Source of the DNA: Bacteroidales bacterium
GTDB taxonomy: Bacteria > Bacteroidota > Bacteroidia > Bacteroidales > UBA932
Length of the DNA: 51,229 nt
NCBI GenBank assembly: GCA_023227835.1
Contig: JALOCI010000017.1
Coordinates: 1-51,229 of the forward strand
Direction of reading: 5' to 3'
Each line of letters begins with the position of its first letter. Within the stretch, counting starts at the first letter, position 1. The notes under the pieces are model-generated. The model was given only the letters and a program-made list of their open reading frames with translations, was not told where the DNA came from and searched no databases. The translations under genes and the position numbers were made by a program. Below, in pieces: positions 34,336 to 42,266 of the stretch.

Positions 34336-34514
34336 CAATGAAATGACTGAATTAATGTAAATATTGTCAATTGACTGACTTGATTTTGCGAAAAGCCGTG
34401 CAAAGTCAATTAATGTCAGACTCATATTGTTTGCCATCTGCTGTTGTTAATTTCAGTTGGTTAGTGTTAGTACCCAACTTACAACAAAAAACCTGATAAA
34501 GTCCCAAAATAAAA

Positions 34515-34545
34515 TTGCATATATAACATTATTGCAATATATTTG
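34515..34545 (+). promoter_or_regulatory. Promoter of the HicB-like gene
   Basis: TTG at 34515-34517, 20 nt, then TATATTTG (34538-34545), an exact Bacteroidota promoter. Transcription would start about 40 nt before the ATG at 34589, which supports that start over the longer frame from 34457. Confidence 0.65.
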
Positions 34546-34588
34546 TAATCAGCTGCCAATCAACTTAACAGAATCAAAACAACGCGCC

Positions 34589-34990
34589 ATGAAAACAGTA
34601 GCACTAATTGAAAAAGGCAAAAACGGCACATACGGCATCTACACACCTGATTTGAAAAGCACTATCATTGGAGAGGGCATTAGTGTCGCAGAAGCAAAAA
34701 AGGACTTTGAAAATTCTGTCCAGGAGATTATTGAGGTATATGCTGAAGACGGGCAAGAATTACCTGAAGAGCTAAAGAATCTCACCTTTGAATACAAGTA
34801 TGATCTTGCTTCTTTATTTGACTATTATCGAATAATTAATGTTTCTCAATTTGCTAAAACTGCCGGGATTAATCCATCACTAATGAGGCAATATAAAAGT
34901 GGACAATACATTAGTGAAAAACAGATATCAAAGATTGAAAAGGAGTTGAACAGGATAGGCAGAGAATTGGCTAGCTTAAGTCTTATCTAG
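34589..34990 (+). CDS. HicB-like antitoxin with C-terminal helix-turn-helix
   Basis: The ATG 34589 start gives 133 residues. Residues 1-70 form a HicB-like RNase-H-fold domain (MKTVALIEKGKNGTYGIYTPDL, IGEGISVAEAKKDFENSVQEIIEVY), and residues about 85-130 a small helix-turn-helix (NVSQFAKTAGINPSLMRQYKSGQYISEKQISKIEKELNRIG). In HicAB systems such a protein neutralises the HicA RNase and represses the operon. No hicA-like frame is seen on either side; the module holds only this gene between R1 and R2. It is therefore an orphan antitoxin or a stand-alone regulator. Confidence 0.8.
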   Translation: MKTVALIEKGKNGTYGIYTPDLKSTIIGEGISVAEAKKDFENSVQEIIEVYAEDGQELPEELKNLTFEYKYDLASLFDYYRIINVSQFAKTAGINPSLMRQYKSGQYISEKQISKIEKELNRIGRELASLSLI

Positions 34991-35021
34991 ACAGCATACC
35001 TCAGCACCTTTCCGGATTTAC

Positions 35022-35293
35022 TTAAAAAACCTTGGCAAAGTATCTTTTTACGATTTCATAGCCACAACGTCTCAAGGACACTGTTTTTAGTAATTTGTTC
35101 TCAGTGGCCGCTTATATACTGAGGGAAACACTGTCTCAGGGCTGTCCATCCTCAGTCGTTGCACTCCCTCCGGCTGAAATGCCCTGATCCCGTATTTCCC
35201 ACTCACTTGTAAGCGGCCACAGAGAACGAATTGACGATTCCTGTCTATGATGAGACACTCGTAAGACCACTAAAAAATCAAGGTCTTTTGCGG
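35022..35293 (+). repeat. Boundary motif copy 2 plus hairpin repeat R2 (type A)
   Basis: Begins with TTAAAAAACCTTGGCAAAGT (35022-35041). The hairpin 35095-35230 has an outer stem TTGTTCTCaGTGGCCGCTT / AAGCGGCCACaGAGAACgAA, unlike the outer stem of R4/R5 although the loop is the same, so stem sequence changes on both arms. It ends with AAAAAATCAAGGTCTTTTGC (35273-35292), the inverted counterpart of the motif. The 95 nt up to the next motif (35369) form a separate small hairpin with that motif. No gene lies in 34991-35387. Confidence 0.85.
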
Positions 35294-35368
35294 CTTAGGA
35301 CTTCAATTGCTCCTTGTTCCGGTTCCGGCGGAAAATGCAATTCGTCATGCCCTGATAATCTGCCTATT

Positions 35369-35388
35369 GCAAAAAACTTTGGCAAGGT
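35369..35388 (+). repeat. Boundary motif copy 3
   Basis: GCAAAAAACTTTGGCAAGGT. Its 5' part pairs with CAAGGTCTTTTGC at 35280-35292 across an 80-nt loop. The final T is part of the minus-strand TGA stop codon of the dioxygenase gene (35388-35390), so the motif sits exactly at the 3' end of that gene. Confidence 0.75.
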
Positions 35389-36170
35389 CAGATTTTCAGA
35401 GAAGTCATCGACAGAGAGCCGGCAACTGTTTTGTCATTGAAGAGTGTTATGCTCTCTTGATCCTCTTTCAGAGCGAGTATGTACAAAAGAGGAAGATAGT
35501 GTTCGGGAGTGGGGATTGCCAGACGGAACGCTTCTCCTTGATTGATGTAATTAATCAGATCCCGGTGGTTTCCTTCAAGAATAAACTTTTTCATACGAGA
35601 ATCTGCCTCAGCGGCCCAATCATAGGCAAATGGTTCGTTTAGCTTGTCCCACGCGGCAAGTCTTAAGTTGTGAACCATGTTTCCGCTTCCTATTATAAGT
35701 ATGCCTTTGGTTCTTAGATATGAAAGTTCTCTTCCGAGCTGATAATGGTATTCAGCGGGTTTTGTGTAATCAAGGCTCAATTGTACAACCGGAACATCTG
35801 CTTCAGGATAGAGATGTTTTATTACGCTCCATGCCCCATGGTCAAGTCCCCAGTGATAATCCGGCTCTATCTTTACTTTTTTCACACTCTGAATGATGTC
35901 TTTTGCCAATTCGGGACTTCCCGGGGCGGGGTATTCGACTTCATAGAGTTCTCTTGGGAATCCGCCAAAATCGTGTATTGTCTCGGGTTTTTCCATTGAC
36001 GTTACAAATGTGCCTCTGGTCTCCCAGTGGGCGGAGATGCAAAGAATTGCCGTTGGTTTTGGTATCCCGGCGCCTTTCTCACGGAATCCTTTTACAAATT
36101 CATTCTCTTCTATGGCGTTCATTGGATTTCCGTGTCCAAGAAAAAGTACCGGCATTTTGTCTGTTTTCAT
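35388..36170 (-). CDS. 4,5-DOPA dioxygenase extradiol-like protein (class III extradiol, YgiD type)
   Basis: The start is set at MKTDKMPVLFLGHGNP (260 residues); the longer frame adds 39 residues that run through motif copy 4. Conserved features: His in LGHGNPMNAI, SAHWETRGTFV (metal His), the DHGAWSVIKHLYPEADVPVVQLSLD block and GSGNMVHNLR. Family members open catechol rings or act on unidentified small molecules; many are of unknown physiological use. A single-gene module framed by motif copies 3 and 4, so it looks like mobile cargo rather than part of a catabolic operon. Confidence 0.88.
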   Translation of the reverse strand: MKTDKMPVLFLGHGNPMNAIEENEFVKGFREKGAGIPKPTAILCISAHWETRGTFVTSMEKPETIHDFGGFPRELYEVEYPAPGSPELAKDIIQSVKKVKIEPDYHWGLDHGAWSVIKHLYPEADVPVVQLSLDYTKPAEYHYQLGRELSYLRTKGILIIGSGNMVHNLRLAAWDKLNEPFAYDWAAEADSRMKKFILEGNHRDLINYINQGEAFRLAIPTPEHYLPLLYILALKEDQESITLFNDKTVAGSLSMTSLKI

Positions 36171-36176
36171 AATAAC

Positions 36177-36190
36177 TTCTTTGGCAAGGT
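36177..36190 (+). repeat. Boundary motif copy 4
   Basis: TTCTTTGGCAAGGT, just upstream of the dioxygenase start and in the same orientation as copy 3, so the gene is bracketed by direct repeats. It is followed by TGTTTTTGCC, which can pair with GGCAA of the motif. Confidence 0.65.
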
Positions 36191-36252
36191 TGTTTTTGCC
36201 TGTTATAAATATACATATTAGAAGCGGAACAGCATAATCATTGTGGTTGTTA

Positions 36253-36683
36253 TCGGTAAGTCGCTTGGCGCAGATATAAAGGCTCAAAGATGCTGGTTTT
36301 TCTTAATTTGTTCCCGATAGCCGCTTTTATACTGTGGGAAATACTGTCTCAGGGCTGTCCATCCGATGTCGCATTGAAGCCATAAGCCTTAAAGACACTG
36401 GTTTTTCTTAACGCCGTTTCTTGCGGGTTTTCAGGGTGCTGTGGAACGCCTCCCTTCGGTCGTTGAACGGTCCTCGCACTATTTCCTGAAAACCACGCTG
36501 CGAAATCGGCTAAAAAACCAAGGTCTTTTGCGGTCTTATGTCTTCAATTGCTCCTTACTCCTATTCCGGCTGAAATGCCCTGATCCAGCATTTACCCACT
36601 CACTTGTAAGCGGCCACAGAGAACGAATTGACAATACCTGTTTATGATTAAACACCCATAAGACCCCTAAAAAATCAAGGTCT
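36253..36683 (+). repeat. Mosaic repeat R3 (type A left part, type B hairpin, type A right part)
   Basis: From 36253 to about 36366 it follows the type A left arm and then breaks. A different hairpin (type B) lies at 36413-36510: GGTTTTCAGG/CCTGAAAACC (36426-36435 with 36485-36494), flanked by GCCG-TTTC/GAAA-CGGC. AAAACCAAGGTCTTTTGC follows at 36515. From about 36566 a type A right arm close to R2 (AAGCGGCCACAGAGAACGAA) runs to AAAAAATCAAGGTC (36669-36682). It looks like a product of recombination among copies. No gene lies in 36171-36689. Confidence 0.8.
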
Positions 36684-36689
36684 ATAGGG

Positions 36690-37490
36690 TTACTTTATTA
36701 TGTCTATACCAATTGTTATACCATGCCACATTTTTCCTTGATATAGCCAGCTTTTACGGCCTTCACCCATAGCATAATCCCAACCAAAAGAGTATCCTAA
36801 ATTGATACTATTATAGCCTAACATAAAAAAACCGCCGGTGGAAATAATTGCAACTTTACGCTCAACTATAATTGGAGGATTTCTTGTATTTAATTTCTTC
36901 AAATCAACTGCTCCTGTTCCCAAAAACCAACCGGGAGTAAAAGAAAACTGTTTTAAATTTTTACCAAAAATATCTTTTTTCAGGCTATACGAATTAAGAT
37001 TGAATTTCCAGCCAAACGCAAGAGCTGGGTTGAATCCTGTTTCTGCCTGAGATGGAAAAGAATCCACAGGAGCAAAATTTCTAAGTTTTGGACGAATTTT
37101 AAGCGGTATAGAGAGCCCTTGTAAAACAGGCTTGCTGTCAAGGTATTTGAAATTGCGAGCTTTTAACAAATAATCTGATTCAATATAATAATACTTGTTT
37201 GTAAAATCTAATTTCTGTTGACTAGGACCATCTGGTAATTTATATTGTACTAACAAATTCAGTCCACTCGAATCAACTTCCTCAATAATTATATTTTCTC
37301 CCTTTTGTTTAATTCTGCTCTGAAAACCAGTGACAACATCATAATAATAAAGACTATCTGTTCCCATTGGAGGATTTTGATCTGTATTTCTTATTCTCGA
37401 TATTGTGTTGCTCTTAAAAATATATTTCTGCTCAACACAAGAAGCCAGTAATATTGCCACAAAAATTACCAGCAATATTTTTACTTTCAT
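36690..37490 (-). CDS. Lipoprotein of unknown function
   Basis: 266 residues with lipobox LLASC and mature start CVEQKYIFKSNTISRI. The rest is beta-rich, with the C-terminal half (about 155-266) in strand-turn patterns rich in Gly and aromatics (FNPALAFGWKFNLNSYSL, GGFFMLGYNSINLGYSFGWDYAMG, GITIGIDIIK) like a small outer-membrane barrel segment. I recognise no family. The stop lies 7 nt from the end of R3, so the repeat marks the 3' boundary. The 77-residue gene upstream is 2 nt away and probably forms an operon with it. Confidence 0.6.
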   Translation of the reverse strand: MKVKILLVIFVAILLASCVEQKYIFKSNTISRIRNTDQNPPMGTDSLYYYDVVTGFQSRIKQKGENIIIEEVDSSGLNLLVQYKLPDGPSQQKLDFTNKYYYIESDYLLKARNFKYLDSKPVLQGLSIPLKIRPKLRNFAPVDSFPSQAETGFNPALAFGWKFNLNSYSLKKDIFGKNLKQFSFTPGWFLGTGAVDLKKLNTRNPPIIVERKVAIISTGGFFMLGYNSINLGYSFGWDYAMGEGRKSWLYQGKMWHGITIGIDIIK

Positions 37491-37492
37491 AA

Positions 37493-37726
37493 TTATGTTA
37501 TATCATTTTTTTCTTTAAGTGGCAAATAATCATCATCATAAGAAGTAAATGTTCTAGTATTTTTATCATAGGCTATCTTTTTTTGAGCAAGTACTGCAGC
37601 TATAGCCGAGAAGTCATTTGGTGTTAAATCGACGAAAAGATTTTGATTCTCACCTTCCAAACGAAATATTATTCTTCCATTTCCGTTTGGCCTGAAGTTT
37701 AAAAAGTAATAAAGGATTTTTTGCAT
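37493..37726 (-). CDS. Small protein of unknown function
   Basis: 77 residues from MQKILYYFLNFRPNGNGRIIFRLEGENQNLFVDLTPNDF, ending ...LPLKEKNDIT. The ATG 37726 has an A-rich upstream stretch (AAACTAAACAAA) normal for Bacteroidota; the longer frame adds 13 residues. No signal peptide. Beta-alpha pattern, no known motif. It ends 2 nt before the lipoprotein gene start, so co-expression is likely. Confidence 0.5.
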   Translation of the reverse strand: MQKILYYFLNFRPNGNGRIIFRLEGENQNLFVDLTPNDFSAIAAVLAQKKIAYDKNTRTFTSYDDDYLPLKEKNDIT

Positions 37727-38052
37727 TTTGTTTAGTTTTAGAAAGGTTTGGTATATTATAGACAACTTGAAAATCTACTGAGTATATACTTTCAAACACA
37801 TTAAATTGAAGCCGGATCTAGAAAATCCATAACTTCATCACAAACAATACAATATAAAATTATAGCATTTTTTTCATATAAACTACTATTTTGCGAATTA
37901 CTTTCACTATAACATCCTCTTTATCACCACAAAACACAAGGTTCAAAACATCAATTCCGAGTGTGGTATTAAGGAAGCGTGTGGTGTAAGTTTATTTTGA
38001 TTTATAAATATGCCCTACCTTTAAGAGTGTTACACTACTATAGTTTAATTTG

Positions 38053-38070
38053 GTAAAACCTTGGCTAGGT
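38053..38070 (+). repeat. Boundary motif copy 5
   Basis: GTAAAACCTTGGCTAGGT, the GCTAGGT variant shared with copy 8. It marks the left border of the hipBA module. Confidence 0.7.
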
Positions 38071-38078
38071 GTATCGTG

Positions 38079-38108
38079 ATACAACAAATATTATTATATT
38101 TGTTGTAT
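38079..38108 (+). promoter_or_regulatory. Operator overlapping the hipB promoter
   Basis: ATACAACAAATAT (38079-38091), a 4-nt spacer TATT, and ATATTTGTTGTAT (38096-38108) make a perfect 13-bp inverted repeat. It covers the -7 box TATATTTG (38095-38102, exact TAnnTTTG), so binding of the HipB dimer would shut off the promoter. The ATG follows 17 nt later. Confidence 0.8.
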
Positions 38109-38124
38109 AGTTATTTTCGGGCTT

Positions 38125-38442
38125 ATGAATAATATTTTAGCTTTTAATATGTCTAATCCCACCGATGTGGCGGTGCAGATTGCTGCAAGGGTTAAGGCAC
38201 GCCGGTTGGAACTGAATTTAACACAAGAGGGATTAGCCGCAAGAGCCGGTGTTAAATTTGCTACTTATCGCAGGTTCGAACAAACGGGAGAGATATCTCT
38301 GAGAGGTCTGCTCCGGATTGGCTTTGCCCTGAATGCACTGTCTGACTTTGATGTTCTCTTTACTCAGAAGCAATATGTGTCGCTTGACGACGTGTTGAAT
38401 GAGCAGTATGTAACCCGTAAAAGAGGAAAGAAGAATGAATAG
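38125..38442 (+). CDS. hipB: HipB-like XRE-family antitoxin/repressor
   Basis: 105 residues (97 if it starts at the second ATG, 38149). A XRE helix-turn-helix occupies about 18-75: IAARVKARRLELNLTQEGLAARAGVKFATYRRFEQTGEISLRGLLRIGFAL. Its 3' end overlaps hipA by 8 nt. With the perfect 13-bp palindrome over its promoter it is expected to autoregulate and to bind HipA. Intact, although its partner is broken. Confidence 0.85.
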   Translation: MNNILAFNMSNPTDVAVQIAARVKARRLELNLTQEGLAARAGVKFATYRRFEQTGEISLRGLLRIGFALNALSDFDVLFTQKQYVSLDDVLNEQYVTRKRGKKNE

Positions 38443-39318
38443 CATAAAACAGACAGAGGTTATCTGTGATAACAGGTTGGCAGGCCGTCTGGCTCTGACC
38501 AAAGAGGGATTGTGCGCATTTGAGTATTCGGCTGAGTGGCTCAATTCCGGATTTTCCATATCACCGTTTGAACTCCCCTTGCGCAGTGGCGTTTTTGTCG
38601 CAAAACCCAGTCCGTTTGATGGCGGCTTCGGTGTTTTTGACGACTGCCTGCCAGATGGATGGGGTCTGCTTATTCTTGACAGATACCTGCAAAAGAATGG
38701 CCTGAATCCACGGACACTATCGTTACTTGACCGATTGGCATTGGTTGGTTCTACAGGGCGTGGAGCATTAGAGTTCCGTCCGGACAAGAGTGTCACATCA
38801 AAGCAGGACTACGCCGACTTCGAGAAACTGGCTTTAGAGGCTGAGCAGATTCTTGACAGCGACGATTACACAGGAGAGGGTATTGAGGAATTTCAATATA
38901 GGGGTGGTTCTCCGGGAGGTGCCCGCCCTAAAATCTTTGCTCGTTATGATGGCAAAGAGTGGTTGGTGAAATTTCGGGCATCGACTATATGCATATTTTT
39001 CAGGCTTGTGCTGCGTTGACACATAGTGTTGTGGAGCTTTGGAAAGTTTATCGTCTGATGGTGTTCAACTATCTTATAGGCAACAAGGATGACCACGCAA
39101 AGAATTTTGCCTTTATCTACCGGGATGGTGATTGGCATTTTGCTCCGGCTTATGACCTGCTTCCTAGTGATGGTATCAACGGTTTTCGCACGACCTCAAT
39201 CAATAGCAGCATCGAACCTTCGAAGGAGGATATCTTTGCGGTTGCCGTTAAGGTTGGGTTGAATAAAAAGGAGGCGATGGAGGTGTTCGGAAAGATTGAA
39301 AGTATCCTTGCAGGTTAA
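38435..39318 (+). pseudogene. hipA: hipA kinase toxin with internal deletion and frameshift
   Basis: The first frame (38435 to 39019) carries the HipA N-terminal domain (NRLAGRLALTKEGLCAFEYSAEWL, LPDGWGLLILDRYL) and the P-loop-like GGSPGGARPKIF. Near 38972-38985 the sequence jumps to another frame (GIDYMHIFQACAAL) that continues as the catalytic end: MVFNYLIGNKDDHAKNFAFIYRDG and FAPAYDLLPSDG, ending 39318. HipA proteins are about 400-440 residues; the joined remains are about 295, so roughly 80-100 codons of the kinase middle (including the usual GVKRFDR-like segment) are missing. No active kinase can be made. Confidence 0.85.
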
Positions 39319-39746
39319 TTTGTTCTCAGTGGCCGCTTTTTATACTGTGGGAAAATACTGTCTCAGGGCTGTCCATCCTCAGTCGCATTGAAGTCATAAG
39401 CCTTAAAGACTCTGGTTTTTCTTAACGGCCTCATAAGCCGCTTTTATACTGTGAAAAATACTGTTTCAGGGCTGTCCATCCTCAGTCGTTGCACTCCCTC
39501 CGGCTGAAATGCCCTGATCCAGCATTTACCCACTCACTTGTAAGCGGCTTATGAAGCAAATTGTCGATTTTTGTATCCTCCCTTCGGTCGTTGAACGGTC
39601 CTCGCACTATTTCCTGAAAACCCGCTGCGATCCCGGCTAAAAAACCAAGGTCTTTTGCGGCTTTATGTCTTCAATTGCTCCTTGTTACAAAAATGCGAAT
39701 CATCACTTTTTGATATTCAGCCACTTGCAAAAATCTTTGGCAAGGT
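39316..39746 (+). repeat. Mosaic repeat R4 with boundary motif copy 6
   Basis: It begins at the hipA stop with a type A left arm (39319-39366), breaks as in R3, then has a complete type A hairpin with GCCTCATAAGCCGCTT (39428-39443) pairing 15 of 16 with AAGCGGCTTATGAAGC (39542-39557). From 39577 it holds the right half of type B (about 105 nt almost identical to R3 36449-36558) with AAAACCAAGGTCTTTTGC. Finally GCAAAAATCTTTGGCAAGGT (39727-39746), motif copy 6, which can pair with the preceding CCAAGGTCTTTTGC (39645-39658). No gene lies in 39319-39755. Confidence 0.85.
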
Positions 39747-39755
39747 CTCGCTTAT

Positions 39756-39995
39756 TCAGTCATACCTCATCTCCCGTTCCAAAATCAGGACCTCTGTTCC
39801 ATTGTCGTCAAGCTGAAATCCGCCATCTCGATAATAATTTTCGGGCAGATGTTTTACTTTTTTTACGAATGGCTGGTAAAAATTCTCGTAGCCACTTTCG
39901 TAACCACTTACCACAACCGGCATATCGTCGGGATGCTGTTGTAGTATTTTTATGAGTTCGCCCACGGTAAAGTTAAATATGTTGCTATTACTCAT
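39756..39995 (-). CDS. Small protein encoded with dinD
   Basis: 79 residues: SNSNIFNFTVGELIKILQQHPDDMPVVVSGYESGYENFYQPFVKKVKHL followed by a short acidic end with EVLILEREMRYD. The beginning resembles small Bacteroidota proteins with a KLLEYLKQFDPD-type helix that precede a strand (MPVVVSGYESGYE). It overlaps dinD by 8 nt, hence coupled to it. The stop is 10 nt from boundary motif copy 6. No function known; a partner of DinD is a plausible guess. Confidence 0.65.
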   Translation of the reverse strand: MSNSNIFNFTVGELIKILQQHPDDMPVVVSGYESGYENFYQPFVKKVKHLPENYYRDGGFQLDDNGTEVLILEREMRYD

Positions 39996-40848
39996 TTTTC
40001 TTCTTTCTGGGTTTTAGCAGCCTTGGTTCTTTGTTTTTGTCAATCGTTTTAATACTGTCTGCCACAGGCAGGTTTTCGGGCATTTCGCCCCCCAGCTCCT
40101 CAATGGTTTTGCGAACTTTTTTACCCACTTCGTAATGGGTTTGGTTGGCCTTCTGTTTGCCTTTGATATTTTCCCGCCTTAATTTTTCTTCGGTTTGCGT
40201 TGCGCGAAAGAGATTGGCTGCCAATTCTGTGCTACCCATGTGGTCGAGTATCTGCTGACTTTTCTTTAAACCTTTCTTTTTATGTATTGCATTAGCATCC
40301 AACCCTCCATACAAGCCCATATAACCATGGTTTTGAAATATAGCATAATCTATAGACTCAACAACCCCTGCATCTTTTGCAGCAGCAGCAAGTTGAGTAT
40401 TGTGCTTTGCCATCTCGTTGCGTAGAAACAAGCGTTTTTCGTCTTCAGTACTCAGGCGGTTGTACTCGTCCATTTGGCGAATTTCCTGCATGCGTGTTTG
40501 AACGGCAAAATAGGTTTGTCCCATAGCCACAATCTCTTTGCCCGGGTCGGCGTTTTGCACAATCAGATAACAGGCATAACGAGATAGTTTCACGCTTTCT
40601 GTTTGTCTTTGTGCTCCTGATCCAATATTAACCATTTCGAGGATATCCTCGAAATGGTCTGATATATTCTGGCCACTATTTGTACAAGCCTCTTTTGCCC
40701 TTTCTATTACGGGTATAAAGTGCCTGTATTCAGAATATTCCAAAACCTTGGACAAATCTCGGGCGCTCCAAAATTCATTACCGTTTTCATCTGTTTGTTT
40801 TATTTGTTCAAACAGGTTGTTATGTTGATTCATGAGTACTTTTGCCAT
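39988..40848 (-). CDS. dinD: DinD-like DNA-damage-inducible protein
   Basis: 286 residues. The N-terminal part NGNEFWSARDLSKVLEYSEYRHFIPVIERAKEAC is the BRO-N-like start of DinD. The LSRYACYLIVQNADPGKEIVAMGQTYFAVQTRMQEI block and KDAGVVESIDYAIFQNHGYMGLYGGLDANAIHKKKGLKKSQQILDHMGSTELAANLFRATQTEEKLRR block match DinD, which in E. coli is an SOS gene that inhibits RecA filament exchange. A basic tail ends the protein. It precedes the 79-residue gene with overlap. A 17-codon frame (40852-40905, minus) lies directly upstream; whether it is translated is unknown. Confidence 0.9.
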   Translation of the reverse strand: MAKVLMNQHNNLFEQIKQTDENGNEFWSARDLSKVLEYSEYRHFIPVIERAKEACTNSGQNISDHFEDILEMVNIGSGAQRQTESVKLSRYACYLIVQNADPGKEIVAMGQTYFAVQTRMQEIRQMDEYNRLSTEDEKRLFLRNEMAKHNTQLAAAAKDAGVVESIDYAIFQNHGYMGLYGGLDANAIHKKKGLKKSQQILDHMGSTELAANLFRATQTEEKLRRENIKGKQKANQTHYEVGKKVRKTIEELGGEMPENLPVADSIKTIDKNKEPRLLKPRKKKNE

Positions 40849-40905
40849 GGATTACAATTTTATTTTAAAAGGTTCTTCCGGGCTGTTTCCGTTTTTCTTT
40901 GCCAT

Positions 40906-41266
40906 TTACTATTCTTCAAAATAAGACTCAACAAGTTTCAATTAATACTCAAAATTAACAAATTAACACGGGGTTGAGAATAAAAATACTAGCTAAATTT
41001 TTCATTTACTTTAAATGTGGCTTTGTATTATGGGTAACGTTAATTATTCCTCTAACATGTGTGTACAATAGTTTATTATTGGCTCATCTGAAGAAAAACC
41101 TTGGCAAGGCATCATTTTGCCAACTTTATAGTTGCTTTTTCGAACTTTTACAAGAAGTATTCAACACTTATCGCTATCTTAGCGAGGGTGATAAATAGTA
41201 TGTGGTCTGTATCTCATTTCACATTTCCGAGCACAAGATGAAATATCCATTTAAAGGAGAAAGAGA
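40906..41266. other. Non-coding stretch between dinD and the Panacea-type gene
   Basis: AT-rich, no gene that I would call. It holds boundary motif copy 7 (listed separately), which is followed by TTTTGCCAA, able to pair with its TTGGCA. Promoters for both divergent genes should lie here, but I find no good TTG/TAnnTTTG pair. Confidence 0.5.
41094..41111 (+). repeat. Boundary motif copy 7
   Basis: GAAAAACCTTGGCAAGGC, same orientation as all others. TTGGCA (41102-41107) and TGCCAA (41119-41124) form a short hairpin. Confidence 0.7.
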
Positions 41267-42262
41267 ATGAAAAGCCCGTTTACAGGAGGAAAGGCAGTAC
41301 TCCGACAAGAAGATTCAGAGTTGGTATTCAGGAAGGAGAAGTTTAAATTCACCTATCTGTATTATCAATGCGAAGATACCAAAGAACGATTCACAACTAC
41401 TGAGATTGATGAGATCAACCTCTCCCAGGTATACAATCAATATCGAATAAAGTACGGGATTCCGTTTCCCGATGAGATTAGAAAGATTCGCAAAGCGTAC
41501 GATCTTCCGGCATCAAAGATGTCAGAGATTTTAGGGTTTGGAGAAAACCAATACAGGTTGTACGAAAACGGTGATATACCAAGTGAGACGAATGGTAAGA
41601 TTCTTAACTCCATAAAGCGCCCGGACGTTTTTATGTTATTTGTTGAGAATGCCAGGAATCAATTCGAAGCAAAAGATTATGAACGGATTCTGAGCAAGCT
41701 GAAAAAAGCTATGGAGATCGAGCAACCGGACATAAGGGAGGCTCTTATTTTCGAGTCATATTCCAGAGGGATTTACAATGGATATGCCGCCCGGTCATAC
41801 AGCAAGTTAAGGAATATAATCCTCTTCTTTATTGAGAAATGTGGCGACACATTTAATACTAAGATGAACAAATTGTTGTTCTATTCTGATTTTCTCTCTT
41901 ACAGGACTTATGGTTACGGAATGACAGGTCTGGCTTATAAGGCTATTCTACATGGTCCTGTTCCTGTTAAGTGGGATAGGGTTTATAGTCTGATGGATGA
42001 TGTCTGGCCGGAAATAGTAGAGTTTCCTTCAGGTATAAGCGGAACAAAATTATGCTCGACAGTGTCACCTGATTACAGTAGCTTCTCCACCGGGGAGTTA
42101 AACATTTTAAATTCTGTGCTTGACAAGTTCAAGGATGTCTCTGCCTCTGAAATCTCCGGGCTTAGTCACAATGAAGTTATCTGGAAAAAGTACAGCAACA
42201 CTAACCAGCTAATCGACTACAGAGAAGCCTTCACACTAAAGGCGTTTGAATCTCTGGTCTGA
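41267..42262 (+). CDS. Panacea-domain (SocA-like) antitoxin with N-terminal MqsA-type part
   Basis: 331 residues. The N-terminal 60 residues resemble the YgiT/MqsA zinc-binding region (KFTYLYYQCEDTKERFTTTEIDEINLSQVYNQYR) but most zinc Cys are missing. A helix-turn-helix follows (EIRKIRKAYDLPASKMSEILGFGENQYRLYENGDIPSETNGKIL, about 65-110). The C-terminal half (about 180-325) is the Panacea/DUF4065 domain: MNKLLFYSDFLSYRTYGYGMTGLAYKAILHGPVPVKWDRVYSLM. Panacea proteins serve as antitoxins for very diverse toxins. No toxin gene is evident beside it in this module, so it may be an orphan or a regulator. Confidence 0.82.
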   Translation: MKSPFTGGKAVLRQEDSELVFRKEKFKFTYLYYQCEDTKERFTTTEIDEINLSQVYNQYRIKYGIPFPDEIRKIRKAYDLPASKMSEILGFGENQYRLYENGDIPSETNGKILNSIKRPDVFMLFVENARNQFEAKDYERILSKLKKAMEIEQPDIREALIFESYSRGIYNGYAARSYSKLRNIILFFIEKCGDTFNTKMNKLLFYSDFLSYRTYGYGMTGLAYKAILHGPVPVKWDRVYSLMDDVWPEIVEFPSGISGTKLCSTVSPDYSSFSTGELNILNSVLDKFKDVSASEISGLSHNEVIWKKYSNTNQLIDYREAFTLKAFESLV

Positions 42263-42266
42263 AACA

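Larger units (their letters stand above)
37727..38124. other. Non-coding, AT-rich stretch with hipB control region
   Basis: No convincing gene on either strand. The first 300 nt show nothing recognisable beyond AT-rich sequence; the last 70 hold boundary motif copy 5 and the hipB promoter/operator, listed separately. Confidence 0.6.

Noticed and set aside
36177..36200. Sigma-54-like TGGC...TTGC spacing in boundary motif copy 4
   Set aside because: GG to GC distance is about 15 nt rather than 12, and other copies lack the second half.
40852..40905. 17-codon minus-strand frame just upstream of dinD
   Set aside because: Too short to support as a gene without conservation data; only mentioned in the dinD entry.
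40974..41198. A 74-codon plus-strand frame upstream of the Panacea-type gene that could have been its toxin
   Set aside because: It reads through boundary motif copy 7, lacks toxin-like features and has no clear ribosome site.
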